A DNA stretch of 64,000 nt from Isoetes taiwanensis (GCA_021234155.1 JAJEKV010000031.1:12820928-12884927); one strand, 5' to 3'. Numbered from the stretch's first letter, positions 1 to 13,604 are shown. Translations and numbers: made by a program. The notes: generated from the sequence alone by a model not told the origin.

Positions 1-2612
1 AAGACACTTGCTGTTGTGACAGAATGAGATTTCTTGTACGTTTTGGTGATTTTATTACATGACAGACTGTTTGGAAGGGACACCTTTCCTTTGTGGACCA
101 CTAGCCCCATAAATTTTATCAGTTTCAGTCATGTTTAAACCATGGGCTATCTATGGTATATCCACGTATTTGTCATGTTAAAGCCACGTCAAAATAATAA
201 ATAAAAAATACACCACATTTTTGTGGACTTATTAGATTTCTTGTTATCGTATGCTTATTTAAACATGACCATGTCCTATATATCAATCAAAGTAAATAAG
301 GGAACACTGGATCAAACATCGTACCCTAACAATATAATGGTTGGGAAGTGCACCACGTATCAATCATGCAAATAACATTCCCTTTATTGTTGTAAGAGGT
401 GTGGCCGCACCCACCCAAAATTAAAGGTAGATATTAAAACGATCCAATTATAGTTATGTTGATGAGAATAGCCACTCTTTCTAAATGTGACACTTGAGAG
501 GTGCTTCTTGGGAATGTGACAATCTACTCCAAAAGGCATGAGCCATGGTTGAACGTATGCTGCTATTGCCAACACACTTGATGCTGTGGAAAAATGAGAT
601 TTCTTGTACGGTTTGACGATTTTGTTACATGGGAGGCTGCTTGGAACAACTTTCTTTTGTTTACTTAGGGACCCACTAGAGTGTAAACAAGGGAAATATG
701 GATCAAACTGCTTAACAACATTCATGTTTGGGAAGTGTACCATGTCATAATATGTTGATAATTTTTACTTATTTACCTAGTGTTAGCATTCCTTTAGTTG
801 TTTAAGTGATGTCGAAGCCTTAATTAACCCTACCGAAATTTAACAACCCAACTATCATATTCTTGACAAGAATAGCCGCTCTTTTGTTTTTTTTGAATTT
901 AGTCCAAAAGGCTAGGGCCATGATTGAGCATATGCAAAGATCATTTTCATATCATAGAGCATCTATTGCCTAATTATATACCTATATTAGGCTACACTTA
1001 GACACTAGGTGTTAGACCTTCGAAAGTGGTTATGTGGCAAGGATGGACGAGCTAGAGCCACAAGAATGTGGTCTCAAGCTGCTTGAAATTTAGACCAAAG
1101 AATATGGGACACCGATGCGACTAGCCTGGCTTTTGAGTAATATGGCAAAGCCATTTGGTGAGAATGTGGTCCATGATATGGCAAGCTTGTTGTACAAACG
1201 AAGTAGATGGTTGACTCCATAACATAGGAAGATATGTTCAAGTTGGAATTTGTAGGAGGGAGAATTGAACACATAAAATTGAACCCAAAAAAAAAAAAAA
1301 AAGATGCTAAAGTTTGTAAAGCTGGAATTATAGGAGAAGATAGATGGGCCATCAATGGGGGCACTCGATGAAGCCATTTGAGGAGAAGCTAATGTCTCTA
1401 TGATATAGCCATCATATAATAAAGTAGCTAGGTTGTTGATCCGTTTTATGTAGTGAAGCTAGTGGAGGAGATTTTATCTTTATGTATGCGATATATCTTC
1501 CGTGGTTTAGAGATTATATGAGGAGATGGGAATTGAACCTATGCACCAATCTTTCACTGATTTAGATTTGCTAGTGAGGCCCATGGGAGGAAGGAAATTG
1601 ACTGAAGTTTTAGTTCTTTTAAATCCTTGATGCCCCTTTTTGTTTTTTCCAAGAGGATTATACGTCTCTTTTGTTGTTTCCTAGAGGATTCCATTCAAAT
1701 AACATTCAACAATTTAGGAATATACTAAATTAGAACTATTTATTAATGATATCTCATTACATAAGATTTATTTGATATTTTATATTAATCTTTCTGGACA
1801 ACAACTAAAGCATTCCTTGATATAATATGAAGTATACTACAAACATGTATAACTTACTAGGTATCTTATGGAATTTTGTGTAATATCTTACACATATGCA
1901 CCCGTAGATCACAAACGTCTACAACTTTATATAGTAAAAATATATAAGGTATGGTCATATTACTATATGTTTTGTAACTATGCTTAGTTTACATATATCT
2001 TACTATAATGAGAGGAAGCCCACATCACCTTACTAATGATCTAAAAGTAAGATGCATAAGATGGCACTATACATATGTTGGTATACCAATATCTTACTAT
2101 ACATATGTCACCCAACCACCGCTACAGGAAGGTGCACGAATGGCACCTTCCCGCTTCTCTTACTTTTATGAACATTCTATTTTGGAGTGTTGACTGAGCA
2201 CTAGAGTTGGCCGCCAATGGTCATCCTGGGGATTCACTTGTAAGAAGGGGGGATGACATCTATGTTCATAGGATGGCCTAAAACTCCCATGATATATTGA
2301 CCTTGAAATTTAATCCAACCCCTAAAAATTACCACAAGGCCCACAAAAATTAAATCGCATTCATAATCATAAGGGTGGTTTTTACACATGCAAATCATAA
2401 TGTCAATAAAAACTAGATGACTTGGATGGTTTTGTAATATCACTACTAGTTTGATCATAGTTGTTATACTAACTATGTCTTACACTAGTTTCTTGAAATT
2501 ATTACTAGTTTAGGAGGTGACTTTTAAGTATACATTGTCAATATTCTAATTTAAGATGATTTTACATACTAGTTATCAAGTATCGATTGTGTTTTGCTAT
2601 TACTTTGAACTA
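1..2612 (-). repeat. R1 repeat family, copy A (continuous reference copy)
   Basis: This stretch is the reverse complement of 44633-44947 + 51807-53077 + 55655-56705. It is the only copy in the window that lacks the LINE insertion (empty site 2315-2324) and the 2.6-kb insertion (empty site near 1026-1030). It carries no ORF resembling a known protein; the short reading frames at 384-743 and 1074-1377 recur in other copies only because the DNA is repeated. A 17-A run sits near 1285-1301. The repeat continues off the left edge of the window, so its true end is unknown. At the other end similarity stops near 2612. No terminal repeat or transposase is visible, so its class is unassigned. Confidence 0.8.
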
Positions 2613-2613
2613 G

Positions 2614-3060
2614 TTGAGTCTTTTGGAACTCTTTACCTACTCTAAACCTTTGATATCCTACAAATCTTCTCTCACCTGCCCTGATCACTACCTTGGATAT
2701 GGTGATGGAATGTATGGAAGATACGATACTCCAGTACCATATGGTATTTCACCATTGATGCCTCCTTTCTTTGTTGGAGCATCCATGCACAGCTAATGTA
2801 TCACATTGGAGATTCTGCGTCCAGTTTTTCTGAGGTGAAGTTCATTTTGTAGTCATATAACTGTGACTTCTTGTGAGACTCAGTGGCCTTATGCCAGCAT
2901 GTAGGCCTGCAATGAGAGACCTCTTAGTCGGGAAAAGTTTCTGGAGCTCCAAGAAAGAGAGCGTCTTCGTAGGTTGATGCCAGAACAAGAGGAGAGGTAC
3001 ATTTTGCTTCTCAATTTCTAATGGCACAATTTATAAATTATGTTGTGTACAGGAGTGAGC
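2614..3060 (+). pseudogene. Exon remnants of an unidentified protein-coding gene
   Basis: Two exon-like pieces on the plus strand. The first (about 2690-2796) encodes a Gly/Tyr/Pro-rich stretch ending GISPLMPPFFVGASMHS. The second (2905-2996) is preceded by AG and followed by GT and encodes a charged segment, ERPLSREKFLELQERERLRR, then LMPEQEER. The charged helix after a Tyr/Pro-rich stretch is faintly like the linker of RBBP6/PQT3-type proteins, but I cannot confirm that. No long open frame joins the pieces. It is probably a captured or decayed fragment abutting R1 copy A. Confidence 0.35.
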
Positions 3061-4630
3061 TGTCCCAAGGGAGGTTGCATGCTTATGGCATAGTAAATTG
3101 TGGACGGGTTATTTCCTGCTTAGAGTTTACACTTTATTGTGAGAACTCTTTTGTTTGTATTTTGGTGTTCATCGCAATTCAACATGTCTATAGTTAGTTG
3201 TCGTAGATCTTAAGGTTAGCTTACTCTATATGCAAGAGTTTGCAAGTAAAATAATTGTTCATTGAGAAAAGCGAGGGATTATAGAAGTTGTCATTCTAGC
3301 CTTAAGATTCATTTTGTTTAAGATATTGAGTGTGAGATATCAATGTGGTATTGGATAGGTCCTTACTGAACGTCGTCTTAGGTACAAGATTAAACTCATG
3401 CCTTTGAATTGAAAATTAGCAAAGAATTTTGTCATCTTTTTCCTGCATTTAACAAATATTGTTAGTTGCAAGTTCTAGCAAGATAGGCAACATAAGTTTT
3501 TGTGTTAACCGGTATATGTGTCATGTGGAGCTTAAATTCCAAGCTTTTTAAACCTGTAGCAATGCGCATTAGTGAAATTTATAATCTTTGCATTTACAAA
3601 AATTGTGATCAAAGTTATGTAATAATATTATAAGCGAGTGTCATGTAATATTATGAGAGAATCGTAAGTTGAAATTTATAATCTAATGCCACGAAGGTTG
3701 TCCTCTAATAATCACTTGATAGATACCACAAAAGGGGACATTAAAAAATGAAATAAAATGAAAACCTCAATGCACATCAATGCATTTCTTCATGTTTCTT
3801 GCCCCATGAGTTTAAATTTGAATATGGCACATCCATATGTAATCTACCCATTGAAATTTGAATTCCTCTGTTTAGATGGTGCAATATGCAATCTTCCCAT
3901 TAGACTTCATCGTCGAACTACTCATACAATGGAAGTGCATATACAACGCCAACCTTGCATTCAAATGCCTGTTGTGGTTATTTTCCAGACAATTGATGCA
4001 GATCTTCCAGAAATCTTATTCTTGACGAGGGATTCTAAGGTCTTACTCCAATCGATCTAGATGGAATCTAATAGGAATCTAAACATATTCTAGAGGGAAG
4101 CATGCTAACCCTTAAAGTTAATACAAGAACGTGGCACTTTGAGTAGGATTTGACAGATGTTGACTTGAGGATTGACTTGATCTTTCACCAATTGATTTTT
4201 AGGAGTCTAATGGAATCTTAAGGGGACATTGGAGAATCTAGGTGCACCTTAAGTGAATAGAGATAAATCTTCTATATTGGATGTGTTTTGTCACGGAACC
4301 TAAAAGGATATTTAAGGGGTTCTCTATAGAATATTGAGGAATATTTATAGCATAATGTGGAATCTAAATGGTACCTTAGAAAACGTCAAAGAATTTTATA
4401 GAATCTTGGGAAACCTATAATAAAGCAGAGGAATGAAAAATATATCTATCAAAAGCACATCAATGCATTTCTTCATGTTCTTGCCCCATGAGTTTAAATT
4501 TGAACCACGATGTCGCATTTTGCAAGAGGTCGCCATAGCTAGCTGTTACAGAATTTTTGGTGTTCTTCTACAAGTAGAAGCTTTCACTACATGTGAAATC
4601 TTGGGATTAGCATGACCCTTGCTATTAGAC
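3060..4630. other. AT-rich non-coding stretch with one dispersed direct repeat
   Basis: No recognisable gene. The notable structure is a direct repeat of about 53 bp at 3767-3820 and 4453-4505, sharing the run ATCAATGCATTTCTTCATGT, spaced about 685 bp apart. The short plus-strand frames starting in each copy (100 and 60 codons) share their beginnings only because the DNA is repeated; neither resembles a known protein. Confidence 0.5.
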
Positions 4631-5010
4631 GCTATAACTTATGCCTGCAACACACGTTAGGGATGATAAAAATCCTCATAAACATTTTATTCACATATTA
4701 CCAGTCGATTTTGTACAATCCATCATAGTATAACCACGTGCCCTAACTTATGCCTGCAACACAAGTCGAGGGTCATAAAATCGTCATAAACATTTACACC
4801 ACAAACTACCAATCAATTTTGTAGTGCAATTTTTTGTGTTCTTTTATAAGCATTAGCTGTCAATGCATGTGAAGTACAAGATTCGTGTAAGCATGACCCT
4901 TGCTCTCACATGCCCCAACTTATGCCCGCAACAGAAGTCGAGGGTGGTAAACATCTTCGTAAGCATTTTAACCACATTTGTAATGCAAACATGCGAGAAC
5001 GTTACCTCTA
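4630..5010 (+). repeat. Degenerate tandem repeat, three units
   Basis: Three related units begin near 4637, 4744 and 4913. Each contains a core like CTTATGCCTGCAACACAAGT followed by a GAGGGT/CATAAA segment and a stretch with ACATTTTA. Spacing is about 107 and 170 bp. Units are clearly diverged. Nothing coding is supported here. Confidence 0.6.
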
Positions 5011-7590
5011 GGGTGTGCTTTGTAGTGTGTCTACGAGTTTCTTCAAGGAATCTTGCTATAATATTAAGGAATACTCGCAATATCTTGGGTAATCTTAATA
5101 CATTCCTAGAAAACCTCGTAGAATCTTATAGAATCTCTCTAGATTATTGGGTAGTTTTAAATTTTGGTGAATTTAGAAACCTTATAGAATCTTGGGAAAT
5201 CTATACTTCCCAATGTACGTACATTTGACTTCGTACACAACCTCCTTTCATTCCATTTTATTTTATCCCATTGATAGTACAAAAACTTGTATATATATAT
5301 TATGATATCTAGAGAAACTAGCCCTGAAAACTACAAAAATTCAATAATACCTTGTGTAATCACAAACAACAGTGATGGGATTTTTATTAGTGGTTTTTAT
5401 ATTAATTGATTTCTCATGTTGTAAGCTGGAATTTTTGTCTGGAAGATCACATTTTTATATGTTTTGGAGAATTTGGCAGATGATCCCACTCGGCCCTCAG
5501 CCTAGCATTGTAATTTGTAGGGTTTCACAGAAGCTCCAAGCCAGACACCAAACATGATACTATTCCAGAAGGCTGGGCATCTAGCTGGCAGGCTAGTTCG
5601 ACCACATGTAAGACTAATTCAACTGCAAAATCGAAAACCCAATGGGTTACATGACCCATCAACTGGAATCTGCTTAATTTAAACAGTGTACTATCTAATA
5701 AGACTTGCAAACCAAATTAAAATCAAAATTTTTAGGAATGTATTAAGCAAAATCGACATATCGAGATATAAAAAAATTAGCGGGTTCAATGGCTCTCAGA
5801 AATTGTGCTAAGCCTCCGATATCGTGGATCTTTTCTCGTGCCAAGCCTCCGAAATCGCAAGCAAAATCCAAAGCCAGCAATTAGGCTATCATAGCTCCCC
5901 TCTTTCGTCCCGATGCCCTTGAACCTACAAACAACTCCATCGAAATCCAATTGAATACAAAAAGCTCCATGACATCCAGCAGACTTGGAAAATCGGCACC
6001 ACAGATATGGCTCTGGTAAGTTTTTCAACAGATTGGACATCTTCGGTAATGGAAAAGGCATGATAATTGGATACTGGCAGTGGCCACATAAGGGCAAGAT
6101 GCTGGCAAAAAACATTAGTGCCACGTTTCCCAATAGTGGTTGTAAAATTAGCTACAAAGACCTTATAAAAGTCATACCAGTCTAGTTATAAATCAAACCT
6201 TCACAAACCACACCTCCTTAAAGATCACACCTCATAAAAACAAAAACTACAATTCCTTATAAAAACTATACCTCCTTTCAAACAAGAACTATAAGTCCTT
6301 GAAAAAACCCACAATGTATCTTTAATAAACTACACCTCCATATAAGCACATTTAGATTTGTTTTTTAAATACTTATAAAAATAACTTATGGTCTTATTTT
6401 CCTCTTGTTTTCTAGTCTACCAATTTGGGATTGTTGTGAGTCTTTGCAAAACTTTTTAGTGGGAACTTAGAGAAACATATGACGTGATCACTTGGACAGA
6501 GTCATCTGGCACTAGGGCAATGGCTCAAGTAGGCTTTAATTTAAGCATTCCAATCTTACCCATACTTCTTCCTACGCACCTTACGAGAGGACAGTTGCAA
6601 TAAACACCAGTGTTGTTTTGTGGATTTTGCAAAAAAAATTATATAGTCTCTAAAGAGGAGATATGGAGGATTTATATACATGTTCCTAATTAGGCTATTA
6701 CTATGAAAGTTTTGCACTCAAAACCCTTTGGGGCAAAACTTCGCTAGCAATGCACTTACTGCATCCATTGGGTTCCACAGATCTTTTGTCTTCGTGGACG
6801 TTAAGTATCAAATCAATTCAATACTCTTGAAGATCCAAGGCATTAGATCAAGGGACATAATGGAGTTCTAACCTCAAATCGATAAATTCAATATGGACAA
6901 AGCTCTGCATTACAAAGCATTGACTTGAGTATCCATCCACATATTCATCCCATATTAAAAAATATGTTCCCACTCAAATTTTTGTAACGTTCCTAACCGA
7001 CATGCCCTTAACCAACTGGGCAAAATCATCTAGACGTTTATGAGTAGTCGCTTCTATCCATTTATGCCGGTGTCTCGGGAACGCCCCACAGGCACATTCA
7101 AGGTTCGAATACTCGAGCGGTCTACCATGGGCGGTTACAATTTTGCCCTTTTGGATTATACTATGTTTTGATGTCAGTTTAAAGGTGATCTTGTATAAAA
7201 ACTTATTGAACTGAAGTTCAGTAGGAACGAGGGTATGCCATAGTAATCAGCTTGGTCAAGCTTAGTGATTGATATAAAACATTCATACAAGGTATAGATT
7301 TAATTCCTAGATAGCTTTTTTGCATTGTGGCATGCACTCCTCCAAATAGACCCATTATGTAACACAGGCGTATGATGCTTATGAGTGCAATAAAAGAGCT
7401 TCAAGCAAGATCTCGTTTAAATAACAGAATATCACGTTTTTTCTCATGCTAGCACATTTCCATGTTATATGAATGGCAGGGCTAGTTTACTAGGTTGAAA
7501 AGCTCCACAATTCGTCTGTGATCTTCTGGGCAACCTGCAAAACATGCAACAGAAGCTAGTAGTATGTAGTTTTCTAAGGAGAATATTCAA
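5010..7590. other. No identifiable gene; short low-complexity blocks
   Basis: I see no supported gene. A minus-strand frame of 115 codons at 5786-6133 matches nothing I recognise. From about 6190 to 6350 there is a degenerate array of AAACTACACCTCCTT-like words separated by A-rich spacers; the same word on the opposite strand makes up 17045-17330. Around 7085-7135 a GGTTCGAATACTCG sequence resembles a pol III B box, but no convincing A box precedes it. Confidence 0.5.
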
Positions 7591-8018
7591 AATATAGTTA
7601 CATCACAAGTTTCTTCAATGCTGTGGGAAATAGGGGAACCCAGCCACCAAGGAAATTCCTGCGCCAGGCTACTACACTCTGATTCGTCCAACTTCCCAGC
7701 ACTTATGGGCGAGACGAGAAATCGCTTGTGGGCTGAAGCTAGTTTAATCGAATGCATGCTGGAATCACAGGATCCACACAAGAGGGATCTGTGCTGGACG
7801 CAGAAGAACAGTCCCTTGCTAACCTGCAGGAAAACGCTGAGCAAAACACTCTCGAACACTCGCAAACGCTAACTCATTTAGACCTGACAGGTGTCGCACT
7901 TCGATTGGATTTCCTGCTTCACCAGGCTGGCCCTCTCGTGCGGACTATTGGCAGAATGGACTTTTGAATCACAGAAATCACAGAGTGCTAGCTCTTCTGA
8001 AGAGCACATTATCGTGGC

Positions 8019-8257
8019 TAATGAAGATTACAATCAGCAAGCAATAGAGCTGACAGAGCAATACAAGAACGCACAGATGCAAGCAATAGAACTGATGCTT
8101 GATTCACGAATGAGCCCCCTGTTATATATGCTCAGGAGGGAATCTCATTAAAGTACAATTGTTCAGAAGCCATAAAGGCCTGGAATAGTGGAGTTCGTGG
8201 AGCTGATACAACGGCTAGGTGTCAGGAGATTCTCCTGGCTTTGATGAACATCCAACA
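8019..8257 (-). repeat. Copia 3' LTR
   Basis: On the minus strand it begins TGTTGGATGTTC and ends CTTCA(TTA). The element-proximal half is identical to the other LTR. In the distal half the differences sit at CAG/CTG triplets (for example AATCAGCAAG against AATCGCAAG, and ACTGATGC against ACTCGATGC). The polyprotein stop codon (8215-8217) lies inside this LTR. Confidence 0.92.
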
Positions 8258-11200
8258 CCCCCCCTCAAAGACATAAGAATCTCAGGGAGAGGTTTGAAAC
8301 CAAGAAGAGAGAGCATCTGTAAAAATTTGGGACGTGCCAGAGCTTTGGTCAGAGTATCTGCAGCCATGTCCTCTGTAGGACAGTAAGAGAGCAAAAGTCT
8401 GTCTTGCTCGACTAGATCCCGCACCACATGGTATTTTATATCAATATGTTTCATGCGCTGATGCATGACAGGATTGTGAGACATAGCAATTGCTCCTTGG
8501 TTGTCTGTAAAAAGAGTGATCCCTGTTTGAGCAGTGATATGAAGTTCAGTGGCCAATCTGTTGAGCCAAAGAGCTTCATTTCCAGCATGTGCTAGTGCCA
8601 CATATTCAGCTTCAGTGGTAGATTGGGCCACGCACTTTTGTTTGGAGCTGCTCCAACTGACAGCCCCCCCTGCAAGAAGAAAAGAGTAACCAGAGGTGGA
8701 CTTCCTATCATGATGATTACCAGCCCAGTCTGCATCCGCATAGCCAAAAATTTCAGAATTTCCTTGTGCATGGTAGTGAATGCCGTGGTTCAAGGTGGCA
8801 GCAAGGTATCGAAGACATCTTTTGAGGGACGTGCAGTGGGTTTGTTTGGGATTCAAGCAGAATTGACTCAATTTACAAACAGCAAAGGCTAGATCAGGGC
8901 GAGTAGAGGTTACTGCAAAAAGAAGAGTGCCAATAATATTTTTGTAATGGGAATGAAACGAGAGAAGATTGGGTGAGCAATCAGGATCAGATGGTAATAA
9001 GGTAATGCCAAATTCAAGGGGAGTAGCAACAGGATTGCAGGATAACATGGAATGGCGGGTAAGAAGCTCGGTAAGATATTTGGTTTGCTTCAGATGCATG
9101 GATCCAAGATCTTGGTCATATGTAATTTCGAGGCCTAAAAAGTAGTGGACTGTGCCTAAGTCCTTCATGCGAAACTGAGTTTGAAGACTGGTTTTGAGGG
9201 TGATCAAGTCTTGCTCATTGGCAGCAATGAGAAGAATATCATCTACATAACATAATATGATGAGAGGAGATGGACTATGACGGAAGTACACGCTGGGATC
9301 AGCAAGGCTGGACTGAAACTGAAGCTGAGTCAAGGTCTGGTGAAGTTTTTCATACCATGCACGAGGCGCTTGGCGTAAGCCATACAAGGCTTTGTGAAGC
9401 TTACATACTGTATTTTGGGCTGATCCTTTGGCGAATCCTTCGGGCTGCTCCAGAAAAACGTCCTCATGAAGATCACCATGCAGAAAGGCATTAGAAACAT
9501 CCATTTGATGCACAAAGAAATGATTGAGTGTGGCATAAGCAAGCACTGTGCGAATGGAAACCATCTTTGCTACAGGAGCAAAGGTCTCATCGAAATCAAC
9601 TCCTGGAATTTGTGTGAATCCTCTTGCAACGAATCTGGCCTTGTACCTGTCAATCTCACCTGTACTGTTATATTTCAGTTTGAAAACCCAGCGAGAATCA
9701 ATAACAGAATGATTTGGTGGGCGGGGCACAAGTGTCCATGTTTCTGCTTGAAGAATGGAGTCGTATTCCTTTTGCATAGCCTCAAGCCAATGGGGTTTTT
9801 CAGGAGATGCAAGAGCATCTTGATAGGACTGAGGCTCAATGATAGAAGCAGTAGTGGAAAAAGTGTAATCATGGCTCCAAATAGGAGGGCGTCTATTTCC
9901 GAATGTGTCTAACAAGAATGGGTGCAGCAGAGTGGGGAGATGCATTGGTGGGAGGCGATGGGGAGATGGATGAAGAAGCAAAGATGATCCGATGGAGAGG
10001 GAGGAGGAGATAAATGAGTATCGGGTATGATGTAAGGAGGAGGGTGACAAGAGGAGCAACGGTATCTTCGTCAAGAACAAAGGTGGTAAGCTTTGGCGAA
10101 GTGGGAGGTAAAGAACATGTTTCAAATTCATTGAAGGAGACATGGCAGCTGATAACTAGTGTGCGATTATGGAGATCAAAGAGTCGATAGGCCTTCCTAT
10201 TGGAGCTATAGCCGATAAACATGCATGTAATGGTTTTGGGTGCCATCTTGGATCTGCGTGCAGCTTGAACATGAACAAACGCTTTGCAACCAAAGACTCG
10301 CATGTGTTTGATAGAAACAGGCTGACCTCTCCATACTTCTTCAGGAAGACGATTTTGAAGGCTGCGATGAGGTGTCCGATTCATGGTGTAAGCAGATGTA
10401 AGAATAGCTTCACCCCAAAATTCTGCAGGTACATCCATAGCTATCAGAAGTGTGCGTGCCATTTCAACTAGAGTGCGATTTGCTCTCTCGGCTCTTCCAT
10501 TTTGCTCTGGTGTATAGGGCGTTGTAATTTGATGTTGAATGCCTTTGGACCTGCAAAAAGTATCAAATTTGTTGGAGCAGAACTCTCCTCCCCCATCACT
10601 GCGAATAGTGATGATATTTTGGCCTGTAACCCGCTCTATTTCTGGCTGAAAATTCAGAAAAACACCATAGACTTCATGTTTGTAATGGAGCAAATGAACA
10701 AAAATTTTCCTCGAGAAATCATCCACGATGACAAGAATATACTGAGCACCACTTAGAGTAGGAGGCGGATGGGTCCAATCGGTCAAGATGGAGAGTTCAA
10801 GGGGCCTTGTGGCCTGAGAATCAGAGAGTGGAAAAGATGCTCGGGTGGCTTTTCCTTGGAGACAAGAATTGCAGGGCAGATGAGTAGGGGATATAGCAGG
10901 CAATTTGTGTGTGGAAACAAGATGCTGAAGTCGGGTGGGTGCTAGGTGGCCAAGGCGAAAGTGCCAAAGGGAATTTTTGGTAGGAGGAGTAACGGCCAAG
11001 TTTGCTTGTTCAATCAAGGGAAATCCATCCTCAATTTGATAAAGATTACATCCAAAGTACACCAATCGGAAGAATATGATTCTCGGCATCGAATATTCGA
11101 CAAAGATTGAGCCGAAAGCAATGTGGAGACCAAAGATCGCAGCAATTTTACTTACAGAGAGTAAATTCTTATGGAGACCAGGGACATGGAGGACGTCCTT

Positions 11201-12348
11201 CACAAGTTTAACAGAGCCAGATTGAAGAGGCACAGCAACCGTACCAGAACCCACAGCATGTTGAAGATGGTGATCCCCCATAAGAACTGATCTGTGAATC
11301 TTGAACGGAGTATAAGACACAAAGGAGGATTGATTGGGTGTCATGTGACTTGTTGCCCCTGAATCTAGATACCAAGTAAGATCTGTATGACGAGAAGAGT
11401 CAGTTAGCACAGTGCACAAGAAATCTTGGACCAAATTGTTCTGCTCAATTGGAGCAGAAGGAGCAGAAGGTGCAGAAGGTGCTGGGATTGGGGCTGGAGC
11501 ACGACAATCCCGGGCAAGATGCCCATTCTTCTCGCAGCGATAGCAAGTGAATTTGTTGCGATCTGATTTTTTCTTGGCAGCCTCTTTAGGATCTCGAGAA
11601 TCCTTAGAATCTTTCGGAGATACGATCTTCAAATTGGCAAACATGAGAGTGTCGGCATCAGAGACTGGTTTGTGCTGCTGTTGCTGCAGAGATTCATTCT
11701 TAACTCTGTCAAGAGCTGTATCAAAGGAATATTCGGAAAGACGACCCTCCAAGTTGATGATAAGACCCTCAAATGATTTTGGTAGGCTGTTGAGCAGCAT
11801 GCAGACCTTTTCGTCTTCTGTAATTGTTACACCAGTGGCACATAAGTCATCAAGAAGATCTTTCATCATGCAGATATGACTCATGAGGTCGCCTCCCTCT
11901 TGAAGGCGTAATTCATACAGTTTCTTGCGAAGAACAAGGCGACATGGCGTGGTGGACTCATAAAGATGAAGAAGAAGCTGCCACATTTCTTGGGCGGTGG
12001 TAGCACCTTTAATCATCCTTGCGGGGGTATCGTCAAGACTAGTAGAGATTATCAATCTAGCCTTGCGATCCTTTTCAGAAAATTCAGCAGCCAGTCATAG
12101 CATCAAGGTCAATCTCGATGGTAGGAGCCTACCGGGTCAGGTTGATTGCTGGATGGATTGAGTTCAGAGACAGATTGACAGATTGGGTTGACAACCCGAG
12201 GTGAAGCAATGGATGGATTAACAACTTCCCAAAGCTGTTTATCCTCAAGAATCATCTGGATCCGCCACTTCCACATTTGGAAGTTCTTTCCAAAATCGAG
12301 GAGCAGCGCCAATCCCCGTGAGGAGAGAGTGACGTTAGTGGAATCCAT
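8215..12348 (-). pseudogene. Copia gag-pol polyprotein (frameshifted)
   Basis: It encodes the structural and replication proteins of the copia element. Blocks in order: gag N-terminus from ATG 12348 to 12109 (FGKNFQMWKWRIQM then LWEVVNP); remaining gag from about 12085, with the zinc knuckle CYRCEKNGHLARDC; aspartic protease (LDSGATSHMT); the His/Cys integrase N-terminus ending CNSCLQGKA; integrase core with VDDFSRK, RSDGGGEF and PEQNGRAER; then RT (SRWVFKLKYNSTGEIDRYKA, YVDDILL) and RNase H (YADADWAG, STTEAEY). Frameshifts fall between about 12120 and 12085 (beside CAGCAGCCAG) and at about 9900-10000 in a low-complexity Ser/Leu/Pro linker between integrase and RT. All catalytic motifs are present, so the breaks may be recent or sequencing errors. 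Confidence 0.93.
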
Positions 12349-12460
12349 AGAGCAAGATTGAACAAATGCGATTGAAAAATCAGAGGATCAAATACGAAAG
12401 CGGATGGAGAATGCAATGGCGACTTATGCGTGATTGAATTACAAATGGGCCCATAACCTA

Positions 12461-12699
12461 ATGAAGATTACAATCGCAAGCAATAGAGCCGACTGTGAGC
12501 AATACAAGAACGCATGATGCAAGCAATAGAACTCGATGCTTGATTCACTTAATGAGCCCCCCGTTATATATGCTCAGGAGGGAATCTCATTAAAGTACAA
12601 TTGTTCAGAAGCCATAAAGGCCTGGAATAGTGGAGTTCGTGGAGCTGATACAACGGCTAGGTGTCAGGAGATTCTCCTGGCTTTGATGAACATCCAACA
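12461..12699 (-). repeat. Copia 5' LTR
   Basis: Direct repeat of 8019-8257. Transcription of the element would start in this LTR and run leftward. From the word TATATATGCTCAGG to the terminal AACA (about 145 bp) the two LTRs are identical. Confidence 0.92.
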
Positions 12700-12705
12700 G
12701 TGGCT

Positions 12706-13100
12706 GCAGTGGATTTGCAAATGCCGCACCAGATCTTCGCCATCTTTGCAGTGGATTTGCTCTTGAGGAGTAAATGAGAGTTCTGAAGGCTCGCTATCTT
12801 TGTAGAATTCGGACCTCTGCGCTCCACCACGTACTGTCTATAGCAGATTCATGAAATGGGATAAATTATAAGCTTGTGGTTCTCCATTCTCGCCCAGTCT
12901 GCCGATTTCTTGTACGGTTTGGTGACTTTGTTACACGGTAGGCTCTAGACTGTTTGGGACCAGTGTGCTGCAAACTTTTTAGGTATATTTATGGTATATC
13001 CACGTATTTGTCATGTTAAAGCCATGTCCAAAAAAAAAAAAAAAAATACATGGTGTTTTTGTGGACTTAGTTTCTTGTTATTAGGTTCCCAAAATGTTGT
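12706..13100. other. Copia flank, then a short R1 fragment
   Basis: 12706-12890 continues the sequence interrupted by the copia insertion (it resumes from 8013) and holds no gene I recognise. 12900-13085 matches R1 copy A at about 28-255 in the same orientation, including the word TATGGTATATCCACGTATTT and an internal A-run (13029-13045). This is a diverged, isolated R1 piece. Confidence 0.7.
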
Positions 13101-13604
13101 TGGGGGGTCGTGTAACATAAGATTTTGCAAGGTTAAGGCATGTATTCGTATCTAAAAATGGTATTTTGCTGACTCACAAATTTGGGTTTGGTTTGGCAAT
13201 GGTCGAATGGGTTGTATTGGTTTTTTTGGGGAAGGCCTAATTTTTTACAACTGGAGTCGTGCCATTTTTGTTCCTGTCTGTATTAAGAAAGTGGGGTTCG
13301 TGTCGAATTTGGGCGTTAGGGCAGGGCATGGCGGAGTTCTTCCGCGGGCTTGGCGATGGCGGAGTTATTCGGCGGGGTTCGGAGGCAACCGACGTCTTCA
13401 AATCGATTCTTAGAGTCAATAATCTGGCGGCCAGTAAGTATGGATTTAATTTCGGAGGGCATGGATGGAGAATCTGGAGCCAGGGCTATGGCATCTGCGG
13501 CGGTTTTTCTTGTGAAGGGAGATTTTGGATTCTTCCTTTCGCCATAGCCAAAAGCATGTGCATGCAATTTCTTGTTTTGTTCTCGCCCTATTCTCGCTCT
13601 TGCA

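Larger units (their letters stand above)
8014..12705 (-). mobile_element. Ty1/copia LTR retrotransposon, nearly complete
   Basis: The element reads right to left. Two LTRs of about 238 bp (8019-8257 and 12461-12699) flank a gag-pol region in the order gag, protease, integrase, RT, RNase H, which is diagnostic for copia. The flanks GTGGC(T) at 8014-8019 and 12700-12705 are the target-site duplication. A purine tract (TTTGAGGGGGGG on the minus strand, about 8258-8269) abuts the 3' LTR. The primer-binding region beside the 5' LTR reads GGTTATGGGCCC, which resembles a Met-tRNA type site with a CAG-like triplet altered. The reading frame is broken by about three frameshifts but has no nonsense codons within its long blocks, suggesting a young copy. 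Confidence 0.95.

Noticed and set aside
384-743. 119-codon minus frame, also found at 55984-56352 and 60471-60806
   Set aside because: It recurs only because R1 is repeated; copies change length and start, show no codon-level conservation pattern and resemble no known protein.
3758-4060. 100-codon plus frame
   Set aside because: Its first part is a dispersed direct repeat (also at 4453-4505) that reads into a different protein there; no known domain.
5786-6133. 115-codon minus frame
   Set aside because: No homology recognised, an opposing frame overlaps it, and there are no splice or promoter signals to support it.
7085-7135. Possible SINE or tRNA with GGTTCGAATACTCG
   Set aside because: B-box-like only; no box A at suitable distance and no T-arm stem pairing.
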